A stretch of 21,997 nt of DNA from Anammoximicrobium sp032229885 (GTDB lineage Bacteria; Planctomycetota; Planctomycetia; Pirellulales; Pirellulaceae), in the NCBI GenBank assembly GCA_032229885.1, contig JAVYAJ010000108.1, forward strand, positions 1-21,997. The letters are read 5' to 3'. Position 1 is the stretch's first letter, and every line of letters begins with the position of its first letter. Position numbers and translations under genes: made by a program. Under the pieces are notes generated by a model. The model was not told the DNA's origin. It ran no database searches and saw nothing but the letters and a program-made list of their open reading frames with translations. This document shows, piece after piece, positions 1 through 6,846 of this stretch.

Positions 1-293
1 CGGCGACATGTTCGAGAGCTGTCGCCTGACACGGTTCATCACGAAAGCCGTCAAAGCCTCGTTCCAGTGCCAGAACGCGGCGACATTCCAGCCGCCGACC
101 ACCGCGTCCGCCGAGGGAAAGACAACCCGCCGTCGGTCGCGAAAGGGTTGAGGCTTCGATGCGCCAACGGCGGCCAACCCGTCAGTCAGGGCGCGGTCGC
201 GGATAATTCCCGAATCGCATACTGTTCCCGGTTATGGTATCGTGGATGTCGGCTACGCCGTAACCGCAACCATGGTTTTGGGAGGAATGTGCC

Positions 294-506
294 GTGCGTT
301 ATCGCGTCCTTATCCAGCAGGACGAAGACGGCGTCTACGTCGCCGAAGTCCCTGCGCTTCCCGGCTGTATTTCCCAGGGGAAGACGCGCACCGAAGTCCT
401 TCAGAACGTCCAAGAAGCTATCGCCGGGTACTTGGACAGTCTCCAAGCACATGGCGAGCCGGCGCCGCCATCCATTAACGAAGAGATCGTCGAGGTTGCG
501 CCGTGA
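294..506 (+). CDS. hicB: HicB-family antitoxin
   Basis: This 70-residue protein has the compact HicB antitoxin fold. The N-terminal half carries the family pattern: a strand (MRYRVLIQQDEDG), then YVAEVPALPGCISQGKT, then a helix (TEVLQNVQEAIAGYLDSL, about residues 33-50). Known HicB proteins bind and neutralise the HicA mRNA interferase. This is the short form, with no room for a C-terminal DNA-binding domain after residue 60. The start is GTG, chosen because a strong GGAGGA Shine-Dalgarno at 281-286 sits 7 nt upstream. The stop overlaps the GTG start of the next gene by 4 nt (GTGA at 503-506), the usual sign of translational coupling. The pair is in hicB-hicA order; hicA-hicB is also common. 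The antitoxin looks intact although its toxin partner appears frameshifted. Confidence 0.85.
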   Translation: MRYRVLIQQDEDGVYVAEVPALPGCISQGKTRTEVLQNVQEAIAGYLDSLQAHGEPAPPSINEEIVEVAP

Positions 507-728
507 GCGCCTTGCCGGTTGTCCCCGGTCCCGAAGTGGTCAAGGCCCCGGAAGGAGATCGGCTACGTATTCGACCGACAACGAGGGAGTCACGTGATTC
601 TTCGGCAGCAGAACGCACCACACCGACGCTTGACCGTGCCTAATCACAAGGAAGTTGCCCAAGGAACATTGCGTGCCATCATTCGACAGGTTGGCTTGAC
701 CGTCGAGGAGTTTCGCGACCTTCTCTGA
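503..728 (+). pseudogene. hicA: HicA-family toxin with a +1 frameshift
   Basis: HicA toxins are small double-stranded-RNA-binding-like mRNA interferases with a catalytic His in a GSH motif. Two frames together spell one full HicA. From the coupled GTG at 503 the frame reads VSALPVVPGPEVVKA. From 552 the next frame reads KEIGYVFDRQRGSHVIL and continues through the C-terminal helix GTLRAIIRQVGLTVEEF to the stop at 728. One extra base within 548-551 (CCGG before AAGGAG) separates them; removing one base gives a normal protein of about 74 residues. The catalytic GSH is intact downstream. Without reframing, translation from 503 leaves the HicA frame after VKA and ends early. A TTG at 519 opens the downstream frame (69 residues) but replaces helix 1 with unrelated residues. 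It could be a genuine pseudogene, a sequencing error or, less likely, recoding. Confidence 0.75.
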
Positions 729-847
729 ACGAACATGGCGAACCAGCGCAGGCGCCCGACCGGAATGAGCGATCGGGTCTTGTCGAGACATCAACGTCAC
801 TCGTGCCCATTCCGACGGGCGATGCTGGGCGTTTCCACCGTTCGCGG

Positions 848-866
848 GTGGGCGCGTCGCGCCCAC
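848..866. terminator. GC-rich stem-loop between convergent genes
   Basis: A perfect 8-bp inverted repeat (GTGGGCGC / GCGCCCAC) with a 3-nt loop lies between the 3' ends of hicA (plus) and gcvPA (minus). It has no T-run on either side, so intrinsic termination is not proven. The position suits a bidirectional terminator or transcript-end stabiliser. The rest of 729-953 shows nothing else I can name. Confidence 0.4.
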
Positions 867-953
867 GCCATCCCCAGAATCTAGCTTCAACAACCTCGTT
901 TTCTGCCTTGACAACCCCGACCACTTCAGTCTCATGAATGGTGATTTGCGGCA

Positions 954-2306
954 CTAGTTGGACGCAGCCGCGCCGAGCGCCTCGGCCAGGCCGTCGATCT
1001 CGGCCTGCGTGCGAGCCTCGGTCACCGCCACCAGCAGGCAATCATTCAGCTCGGGGAACCAGCGGCCCAACGGCACGCCCGCCAGGTATCCCCGCTGGCC
1101 GGCCGCGGCCAGCAGTTGCTCGACCTGCGCCGCCTTGTCGCGCACGACGAACTCCTTGAACGTGGGGGCGGCGAAAGCCAGTTCGAACCGCGGATGGGCG
1201 ACGATTCGCTGGGCGGCGTACCGCGCTTTCTGCAGGCATAGATCGGCCGTTTCCCGGAGCCCTTCGGGCCCCATCGCCGCGAGATAGATCGCCGCCCGCA
1301 GCGCGATCAGGCCCTGGTTGGTGCAGATGTTGCTGGTCGCCTTGTCGCGGCGGATGTGTTGCTCGCGGGTCTGCAGCGTCAGCACCCAGCAGCGTCGGCC
1401 CTGGCGATCCGTCGTCTGGCCGGCGATCCGTCCGGGCAGGCGGCGAACGAACCGCTCGCGGCAGGCCATGATCCCCAGGTACGGCCCGCCGAACAGCATC
1501 GGCGTGCCGAGCGATTGGCCCTCGGCGACGGCGATGTCCGCGCCCAGGTCGGCCGGCCGCTTCAGCAGCCCCAGACTGATCGGGTCGAAGACCTGGACCA
1601 GCAGCGCGCCGGCCGCGTGGGCGATCTCGGCCTCGGCCGCGACGTCCTCGAGCGCGCCGAAGAAGTTCGGATGCTGGATCAACACGCACGCGGTCTGATC
1701 GTCGACAGCCGCCCGCAACGCCGCAAGGTCTGTCGTCCCATCGTCGGCCGCGATGGTCTCGCAGCGCGTATCCAGACAGGCCAGATAGGTGTGCACGATT
1801 TGACGATATTCGGGGTGCAGGCCGCCGGCCACCACGACCTTGCCCTCGCGGCGCGTGACGCTCATGGCCATCAGCACCGCTTCGACCGTCGCCGTCCCGC
1901 CGTCGTACAGGCTGGCGTTCGACACGTCCATCCCGGTCAGTTGGCAGATCAGCGTCTGGTACTCGAACATCGCTTGCAGATTGCCCTGGCTCACCTCCGG
2001 CTGATAGGGCGTGTAAGACGTGTAGAACTCGCTCCGCGAGGCGAGCGCATCGACGACTGCGGGGATGAAATGATCGTAGCTGCCACCGCCCAGAAAACAG
2101 ACGCGCTGGCCTGCGTGGACATTGCGGGCGGCCAGAGCTTGTAGATGCTGCGTCAGCTCGAGCTCGGTCAGCGCCGGCGGCAAGTCCAGCGGGCGTGACA
2201 ATCGCTGTTCGGGCGGGATCGACGCGAACAACGATTCGATCGATTCGGCCCCGATCGCTTGCAGCATCGCCTGCCGATCCTGCGGCGTGTTGAACAGATA
2301 TGGCAT
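954..2306 (-). CDS. gcvPA: Glycine dehydrogenase (decarboxylating) subunit 1
   Basis: This is the N-terminal-half subunit of two-subunit P-protein (450 residues, usual length for GcvPA). P-protein decarboxylates glycine and passes the aminomethyl group to the lipoyl arm of H-protein in the cytoplasm. The N-terminus MPYLFNTPQDRQAML is typical. Conserved segments include GGGSYDHFIP (residues 73-82), FYTSYTPYQPEVSQG (94-108) and SLYDGGTA (132-139). The PLP lysine belongs to GcvPB, which is not encoded here, so this subunit alone cannot complete the reaction. The ATG start follows a modest purine-rich site (AAAGGG). It is the last gene of the gcvT-gcvH-gcvPA set on this strand. It is separated from gcvH by about 320 nt of repeat-rich DNA, so it may have its own promoter. 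Gene 3' end faces the hicBA pair. Confidence 0.95.
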   Translation of the reverse strand: MPYLFNTPQDRQAMLQAIGAESIESLFASIPPEQRLSRPLDLPPALTELELTQHLQALAARNVHAGQRVCFLGGGSYDHFIPAVVDALASRSEFYTSYTPYQPEVSQGNLQAMFEYQTLICQLTGMDVSNASLYDGGTATVEAVLMAMSVTRREGKVVVAGGLHPEYRQIVHTYLACLDTRCETIAADDGTTDLAALRAAVDDQTACVLIQHPNFFGALEDVAAEAEIAHAAGALLVQVFDPISLGLLKRPADLGADIAVAEGQSLGTPMLFGGPYLGIMACRERFVRRLPGRIAGQTTDRQGRRCWVLTLQTREQHIRRDKATSNICTNQGLIALRAAIYLAAMGPEGLRETADLCLQKARYAAQRIVAHPRFELAFAAPTFKEFVVRDKAAQVEQLLAAAGQRGYLAGVPLGRWFPELNDCLLVAVTEARTQAEIDGLAEALGAAASN

Positions 2307-2330
2307 GGCAATCGCCCTTTGGGCCGTGCG

Positions 2331-2463
2331 TGGTCAGTGGTCAGTAGTCAGTAGTCAGTGGGCTGGGGACTGGGATTTGGCTGTCGAGTCTCGTGTCTCG
2401 GATTCCGAGTTCGGCGTTCCCAGTTTCGGATTCCGATCTGAGATCCGAAGTTCGAAGGCTCGA
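2331..2463. repeat. Degenerate 7-bp tandem array between gcvH and gcvPA
   Basis: The array starts with four near-identical heptads (TGGTCAG twice, TAGTCAG twice) at 2331-2358. Heptad spacing then seems to continue in the same phase as decaying units, for example GATTCCG at 2401 and again at 2429, exactly four units apart, with AGTTCGG and AGTTTCG between. It resembles the heptanucleotide STRR repeats described in cyanobacteria. It lies about 25 nt upstream of the gcvPA start, in the presumed leader of that gene. The first four units are certain; the extension is a judgement by eye. Confidence 0.65.
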
Positions 2464-2563
2464 ATCGCGCATCGGCGGCGGCGCGCGGGGTCACGGCCGG
2501 ACGAGCTGCGGCGCTCGCGTTTTCGCCCTTGCGTGTTGTCCAATCTTAGATTTTGGGTAGCGG

Positions 2564-2603
2564 CGCTCGCCAGAGTGCGGGATTCCCGCGGTCTGGCGAC
2601 CTC
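2564..2603. repeat. Palindromic intergenic repeat, copy A
   Basis: A composite hairpin lies just downstream of the gcvH stop. The outer stem is CGCCAGA (2568-2574) with TCTGGCG (2592-2598). The inner stem is GCGGG (2577-2581) with CCCGC (2585-2589) around an ATT loop. Its sequence aligns with a second copy behind feoB at 9689-9732, which marks it as a dispersed element rather than a gene-specific terminator. It has no T-run. Confidence 0.7.
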
Positions 2604-2626
2604 CAGTGTTTGGTCTTGACAACACG

Positions 2627-3022
2627 CTAGCCCGCCTCGGCGCACTGGCGCTGGTAGGCGTCGTAGCTCATCAGCTTGGCCAGCGCCGTCTCGTCGGTCA
2701 GGCGCACCTTGACGATCCAGCCGGCGCCGTACGGGTCGTTCTTCAGCAGGTCCAATTGATCCGGCAGTGCGCGGTTGACGTCGATGACCTCGCCGTCCAC
2801 CGGGCAGTACAGCGGGCTGACGGCCTTGACCGATTCGACCTCGCCAAACTCCTCGCCCGAGCCGAGGTGTTTGCCGACCGGCGGCAGCTCGATGAACACC
2901 AGGTCGACCAACTGCTCGACGGCGAATGCCGAGATCCCGATGGTGGCCACTTTGGCTCCCCCCTCGTCCTCGATCCGAACCCATTCATGCGTCTCGTTGA
3001 ACAACAGCTCTTCAGGCTTCAC
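2627..3022 (-). CDS. gcvH: Glycine cleavage system H protein
   Basis: H-protein is the lipoyl carrier that shuttles the aminomethyl group from P- to T-protein and returns electrons through dihydrolipoamide dehydrogenase. The product is 131 residues, the normal size. The lipoyl-attachment hairpin reads GEVESVKAVSPLYCPVDGEV, with the modified lysine at K66. The N-terminal HEWVRIEDEGGAKVATIGIS and the later NDPYGAGWIVKV segments are also typical. The start is GTG, chosen because AAGGAAGGGA lies about 10 nt upstream. It starts 44 nt after the gcvT stop, so the two are probably cotranscribed. The lipoyl group would be added by ligase or LipB/LipA enzymes encoded elsewhere. Confidence 0.96.
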   Translation of the reverse strand: MKPEELLFNETHEWVRIEDEGGAKVATIGISAFAVEQLVDLVFIELPPVGKHLGSGEEFGEVESVKAVSPLYCPVDGEVIDVNRALPDQLDLLKNDPYGAGWIVKVRLTDETALAKLMSYDAYQRQCAEAG

Positions 3023-3066
3023 GACAGCGTCCCTTCCTTATGTCTATGGTTCAGGCTCGGTTGGCC

Positions 3067-4188
3067 TTACGATCGACGGTAGAACGGCAATTCGACGATG
3101 CGGGCCGGTTCAAGCCGCCCGCGAATATCCACGGCCACGTCGGCGGCCTCGCCGGCCTCGAGCGTCTCCGGCCGCACGTATGCCAGCGCGATCGGCTTGT
3201 CCAAAGTCGGCGAAAACGTCCCGCTGGTGATGCTGCCGACCGGCTGGCCATCGACGACCACCGCGTAGCCCTCGCGCGGCACGCGCCGCCCGCCCAGTTC
3301 GAGCCCGACTCGCTTTGGCTGCCGCGGATCGTCTTTCAGCCGTCGCAACGCATCCGAGCCGATGAACGAGCGACCCGCCAGGTTGACGGCAAAGCCAAGT
3401 CCGGCCTGGTACGGATTGATCGTCTCGGACAGTTCGTGGCCGTACAGCGGCATGCCGGCTTCGAGGCGCAACGTGTCTCGCGCCCCCAAGCCAGCCGGCT
3501 TCAACCCGGCTTCGCGGCCCGCGAGGAACAGGTTGCGGCACAACTCGGCGGCTTCCTCGGCGCGGACGATCAACTCGAAACCGTCCTCGCCCGTATAGCC
3601 CGTGCGCGTCACCGTGCAGGGGCGGCCGAACGACTCGGCGACCACGCCCGTATAGTAGCCCATCGCCCGCAAGTCCACTTTGACTAACCGGCTGAGGATC
3701 GCGACGGACCGCGGACCCTGGATCGCGAGCATCGCCGTCTCGGTCGTCCGGTCGGCCATTTCGACGTCGCCGTCTTCCGGCCGTTGTTGCCCGCGAAACC
3801 AGGCGACCAGCTTGTCGCGGTTGGCGCTGTTGACGACCAGCAGAAAGTATCGCCGCTGGCTGGGCGTCTCGAGTTGAGAAACCAGAACGTCGTCCAGAAT
3901 CCCGCCCTGTTCGTTCGTGACCAGCGCGTAGCGGATCTTGCCAATCGGCAGATCGACCGTGCGGCGAGTCAGTACGCGGTCCAGAAATCGCCCGGCGTCC
4001 GGGCCGTCGAATCGCAGCCGGCCCATGTGCGAGACGTCGAACAATCCCGCGGCCTGTCGCACCGCCAGGTGCTCGTCGACGATCGACGTGTACTGGATCG
4101 GCATGGACCAACCGGCAAAGTCCACCATCCGCGCCCCTTGAGCGACATGCCAGTCGTACAACGGCGTCTTCGCGATGTGATCGTTCAT
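3067..4188 (-). CDS. gcvT: Aminomethyltransferase (glycine cleavage T protein)
   Basis: T-protein transfers the methylene unit from aminomethyl-lipoyl H-protein to tetrahydrofolate, releasing ammonia. The 373-residue product fits the family length. Recognisable parts are DFAGWSMPIQY near residue 23, LFDVSHMGRL near 49, NEQGGILDDVLVSQ near 92 (with the Asp pair expected at the folate site), and GLGARDTLRLEAGMPLYGHE in the second half. The open frame runs further upstream, but family similarity begins at MNDHIAKTPLYDWHV; an ATG two codons earlier (4194) is equally possible. It is first in gcvT-gcvH-gcvPA. A candidate promoter lies about 95 nt upstream. No glycine riboswitch is visible in the short leader. 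Confidence 0.95.
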   Translation of the reverse strand: MNDHIAKTPLYDWHVAQGARMVDFAGWSMPIQYTSIVDEHLAVRQAAGLFDVSHMGRLRFDGPDAGRFLDRVLTRRTVDLPIGKIRYALVTNEQGGILDDVLVSQLETPSQRRYFLLVVNSANRDKLVAWFRGQQRPEDGDVEMADRTTETAMLAIQGPRSVAILSRLVKVDLRAMGYYTGVVAESFGRPCTVTRTGYTGEDGFELIVRAEEAAELCRNLFLAGREAGLKPAGLGARDTLRLEAGMPLYGHELSETINPYQAGLGFAVNLAGRSFIGSDALRRLKDDPRQPKRVGLELGGRRVPREGYAVVVDGQPVGSITSGTFSPTLDKPIALAYVRPETLEAGEAADVAVDIRGRLEPARIVELPFYRRS

Positions 4189-4608
4189 GAGCATCCGAAC
4201 AGAAGCGTGTGAATGGCGACGGGCGAGCGCCACGCGCCGCGTCTGGCTCGACGCGCTCCGTCGTCGAATCGGTCCGCGGCGCATTTTACCGAAAACCAAC
4301 GCCGTTGCCAGCGGCCACTGCCGGGGGCCGTTGGGCTCGGGGACAATGGAAACGGCGCGGGCGAAGCCTGTTACGAACGTCGCACCCATCGACGGCGCCA
4401 CACGCCGGCCATGCCGTGACCCGGGATTCGGGCGTCACACGCCGTCGGCGCCCACGCGAGCCAGACGCCGCTTTCGAAGACCGAGGTCCGTCTCCCGAGA
4501 TTCCGCCCCGGACGGCGCGAAGTGTATATTATTGAGCGGCGAGGCCTGCGGGCCGCCCGGTGGCGGTCGGCGGGCCGACTCGCATCTCGACACCTGGAGA
4601 ATACTTCG
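4189..4608. other. Divergent intergenic region, gcvT / secreted glycosidase-like gene
   Basis: This 420-bp region separates two divergent genes. It carries the candidate gcvT promoter on the minus strand. On the plus strand an AT-rich TATATT (4525-4530) is the only -10-like string before the secreted protein gene, but no convincing -35 sits at the right distance. Open frames through the region are continuations without homology that I recognise. Confidence 0.5.
4283..4311 (-). promoter_or_regulatory. Candidate sigma70-like promoter of the gcv genes
   Basis: Read on the minus strand: CTGGCA (-35, 4 of 6 matches), a 17-nt spacer, then TAAAAT (-10, 5 of 6). It would start transcription near 4276, leaving a leader of roughly 90 nt before gcvT. 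This rests on similarity to the consensus only. Confidence 0.35.
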
Positions 4609-6213
4609 ATGAAGCTTGCCACCCCTCTCGGCTGTCTGATGTTGTCGCTGGCGGTCGGTTCCCAGGCCGTGCAGGGCGCCGAGCCGGCGCCGGCGATCGC
4701 TCGCGTAGGACTGACGCCCAACCGGGCGTTTGAAATCAACGGCGAACCGTTCTTTCCGCTCATGGCCTGGCTGCAGGACGCGAAAAGCTTTCCGGCCGTC
4801 CGCCAGTGCGGCATGAACACGACCGCCGGGTATTGGACGGGCTCGAGCGGGACCAAGGACGTGGCGGAGTACCAGGCGCTGGTGGCCCAGGCTGGACTGT
4901 ACGGCGTGATGCCGTTCGATCTTCGGCTCAAAGGACACCCTCAATTGCTGGGCTACATCCAGGACGACGAGCCCGATCTGCCGCACCAGGTCAGCGACGC
5001 CGAAATCGCCCCCGCGGCGAACCTGCGGATCAACCGCGGCACGCCGCTATGGAAGATCCTCGATGGCGTGACGCACACGTGGTCCGTCTTGGATCCGCTC
5101 GACGGCGCACAGCTCACCGTCCGTTTGGCGGCCCCGGTGACCGTCGAGCGATTGACGATCTGGCTGACCGTCGCGCCGGACTTGGCCGTAGCCAAGGACG
5201 TCGAGTTCGAGGCCGACGACAAACCGCTCGCGCGGGCGACGCTCGAGTCCAAGCGGGGCGGACAGCACGTGCCGCTGGCCGCGCCCGCGACGTTCCGCGA
5301 GTTGAAGCTGATCGTGCGTTCGACGCACCCCGGCAAGAACGCATGGGGATCGATCGGCGAGCTCGAAGGCTTCGACAGCGCGGGGCGGAACGTGCTGCTT
5401 GCCCCGCCGCGCAACGAGCCGCGGGCGACGCCGGCGGCGGTGCAGGCCGAATATCGGCGGATCAAGGCGGCCGATCCCGAGCGGCCCGTGTTCATGACCG
5501 TCACGGGCAATTTCCATCCGCACTTTGACAAGTGGACCGCCGAGCAGCGCAGCGCGCTGTATCCGGCCTATTTCCGCGCCGCGGACGTCATCGGCTATGA
5601 CATCTATCCGATCTACGGCTGGAACAAGCCCGAGTGGATTCACCTGGTCCACGAGGCGATGGATCTGCTGGCCCAACAGACAGATCGCCGCCCGCTGTAT
5701 GCGTGGATCGAGACCAGCAAAGGCGGGCAGTGGACCGGCGATCTGGCGCGGCAAAAGGACGTGACTCCGACCCATATCCGCGCCGAGGTGTGGATGTCGA
5801 TCTGCCGCGGGGCGACCGGCATCGGCTACTTTACCCACGTCTGGAAACCGTCCTACGACCAGTTCGGCGTCCCGGCCGAAAACCGCGCGGCCCTGCGCGA
5901 GATCAACCAGCAGATCACCCGCTTGGCCCCGGCGATCCTCAGTCCCGAACCAGCGCCGGCGGCGACGATCGCGGCGGACAACGACGTCAAACTGGATGTG
6001 CTGGCCCGCCGGCTCGGCGACAGCGTCTATCTGTTCGCGGTGAACTTCGACGAGAGGTCCATCCCGGCGACGGCGACGATTGGCCTGCCGGGATTGACTG
6101 CCCAAACCGAGATCGAGGCGCTGGACGAAGCTCGCACGATCCGGGCCGAAGCAGGCCGGTTCCGCGACGATTTTGCTCCGCTGGCCGTCCATCTATACCG
6201 CGTGCGGATGTAA
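4609..6213 (+). CDS. Secreted glycosidase-like protein with inserted discoidin-like domain
   Basis: The 534-residue product begins with a signal peptide (MKLATPLGCLMLSLAVGSQA, cleavage probably near AVQGAEP). Residues about 33-135 look like the first half of a TIM-barrel glycoside hydrolase: FEINGEPFFPLMAWLQD, then LLGYIQDDEPD, where E121 is a plausible acid/base. Residues about 145-262 look like a discoidin (F5/8C-like) beta-sandwich (WSVLDP, VTVERLTIWL, FRELKLIV, GSIGELEGFD). The barrel then resumes (RPVFMTVTGNFHP, ADVIGYDIYPIYGW, RPLYAWIETSKGG with E368 as a possible nucleophile, GATGIGYFTHVWKP), followed by a small C-terminal beta domain (from about 455). The substrate is unknown. The ATG follows CTGGAG about 10 nt upstream; an in-frame upstream extension lacks a signal peptide at its start. 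It is monocistronic and divergent from gcvT. Confidence 0.8.
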   Translation: MKLATPLGCLMLSLAVGSQAVQGAEPAPAIARVGLTPNRAFEINGEPFFPLMAWLQDAKSFPAVRQCGMNTTAGYWTGSSGTKDVAEYQALVAQAGLYGVMPFDLRLKGHPQLLGYIQDDEPDLPHQVSDAEIAPAANLRINRGTPLWKILDGVTHTWSVLDPLDGAQLTVRLAAPVTVERLTIWLTVAPDLAVAKDVEFEADDKPLARATLESKRGGQHVPLAAPATFRELKLIVRSTHPGKNAWGSIGELEGFDSAGRNVLLAPPRNEPRATPAAVQAEYRRIKAADPERPVFMTVTGNFHPHFDKWTAEQRSALYPAYFRAADVIGYDIYPIYGWNKPEWIHLVHEAMDLLAQQTDRRPLYAWIETSKGGQWTGDLARQKDVTPTHIRAEVWMSICRGATGIGYFTHVWKPSYDQFGVPAENRAALREINQQITRLAPAILSPEPAPAATIAADNDVKLDVLARRLGDSVYLFAVNFDERSIPATATIGLPGLTAQTEIEALDEARTIRAEAGRFRDDFAPLAVHLYRVRM

Positions 6214-6243
6214 CGCGCCCATCCCAAACACAGGCCCTCCGGT

Positions 6244-6266
6244 GGCTGCGGCATCCTGCCGCAGCC
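6244..6266. terminator. Perfect 10-bp hairpin downstream of the secreted protein gene
   Basis: GGCTGCGGCA (6244-6253) pairs perfectly with TGCCGCAGCC (6257-6266) across a 3-nt loop, 30 nt after the stop codon. There is no T-run, so it may be a transcript-end stabiliser or a dispersed repeat rather than an intrinsic terminator. The remainder of 6267-6748 holds no gene that I can support; a T7 run at 6733-6739 follows a weak TCTGG/CCAGA pairing. Confidence 0.5.
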
Positions 6267-6748
6267 GAGTGACGACGGGTGGGTTATCGCGGACCCTCTC
6301 GGCCGCGCGAGGCCCCCGGGCCGATGCGTCCTCCGGCCGACAAAGCTCAGCGCGCCATGCCTTATCCACGCGGCACGAGCTACCGATCGCCTCTCGGGCC
6401 AAAGCGCTGGCCCGGTCAATTTTTAAAAACCACTACCACTTCAACTGTTGCGCGTTTGAGCGCAGATACGCGGTGATTCTGTTTGGCCTTCAGCCAAGAC
6501 GATTCCGGTCGTCCGTGCTGCGCAACCGCCTGGCAAAACCAATTCCGCCTAAACGCCGCAGTCTCCGGCCTTTGAGCCGCGCCACCGAAACGCTGTCGTC
6601 CGGTCGCTCGGCCCCCATGCCTAGCCCCGACGACGCGCTACGCACTCTCGCGATGCCCGGGAAATGCACGAATCCGGGAGACACGTACACGGAAAATTCG
6701 TCGGTCTGGGCGATCGATCAGAGAAGGCCAGATTTTTTTCACCGGCCA

Positions 6749-6777
6749 TTGTCAACTAGACTCACGGTTTATATGAT
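6749..6777 (+). promoter_or_regulatory. Sigma70-like promoter of feoAB
   Basis: TTGTCA (6749-6754) and TATGAT (6772-6777) are separated by exactly 17 nt, each one mismatch from consensus. The predicted start of transcription is near 6784. The surrounding DNA is far more AT-rich than the rest of the window. This is the best promoter in the window. Confidence 0.65.
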
Positions 6778-6790
6778 TACTTAACGATAG

Positions 6791-6805
6791 TGAGAATGAA
6801 TCTCA
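6791..6805 (+). promoter_or_regulatory. Fur-box-like operator of feoAB
   Basis: TGAGAAT-G-AATCTCA is a 7-1-7 inverted repeat with 11 of 14 matches to the TGATAAT-N-ATTATCA Fur model. It sits just after the predicted transcription start and before feoA, a typical position for repression by iron-loaded Fur. The function of the adjacent genes (ferrous iron import) supports the assignment. Confidence 0.65.
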
Positions 6806-6846
6806 TTTGTCTGACCCGCTTTCTGACACCATACGTGGTCATCATC

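Noticed and set aside
2..151. Possible 3' end of a gene entering from the left (49 open codons to TGA at 149-151).
   Set aside because: No recognisable similarity or domain in the tail, and an open frame this short is expected by chance in GC-rich DNA.
4189..4282. Glycine riboswitch in front of gcvT.
   Set aside because: The leader from the candidate promoter is only about 90 nt and no aptamer-like pairing was recognised.
5047..6192. A 381-codon open frame antisense to the secreted glycosidase-like gene.
   Set aside because: Shadow frame with no recognisable domain.
6704..6739. Intrinsic terminator made of TCTGG / CCAGA followed by a T7 run.
   Set aside because: The stem is only 5 bp with an 18-nt loop, and no gene ends nearby on this strand; the T-run may simply be part of the AT-rich promoter region.
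6790..6846. A longer FeoA starting at GTG 6790.
   Set aside because: It would begin inside the Fur-box-like site and add about 19 residues unlike the family; the ATG at 6847 gives the standard length.
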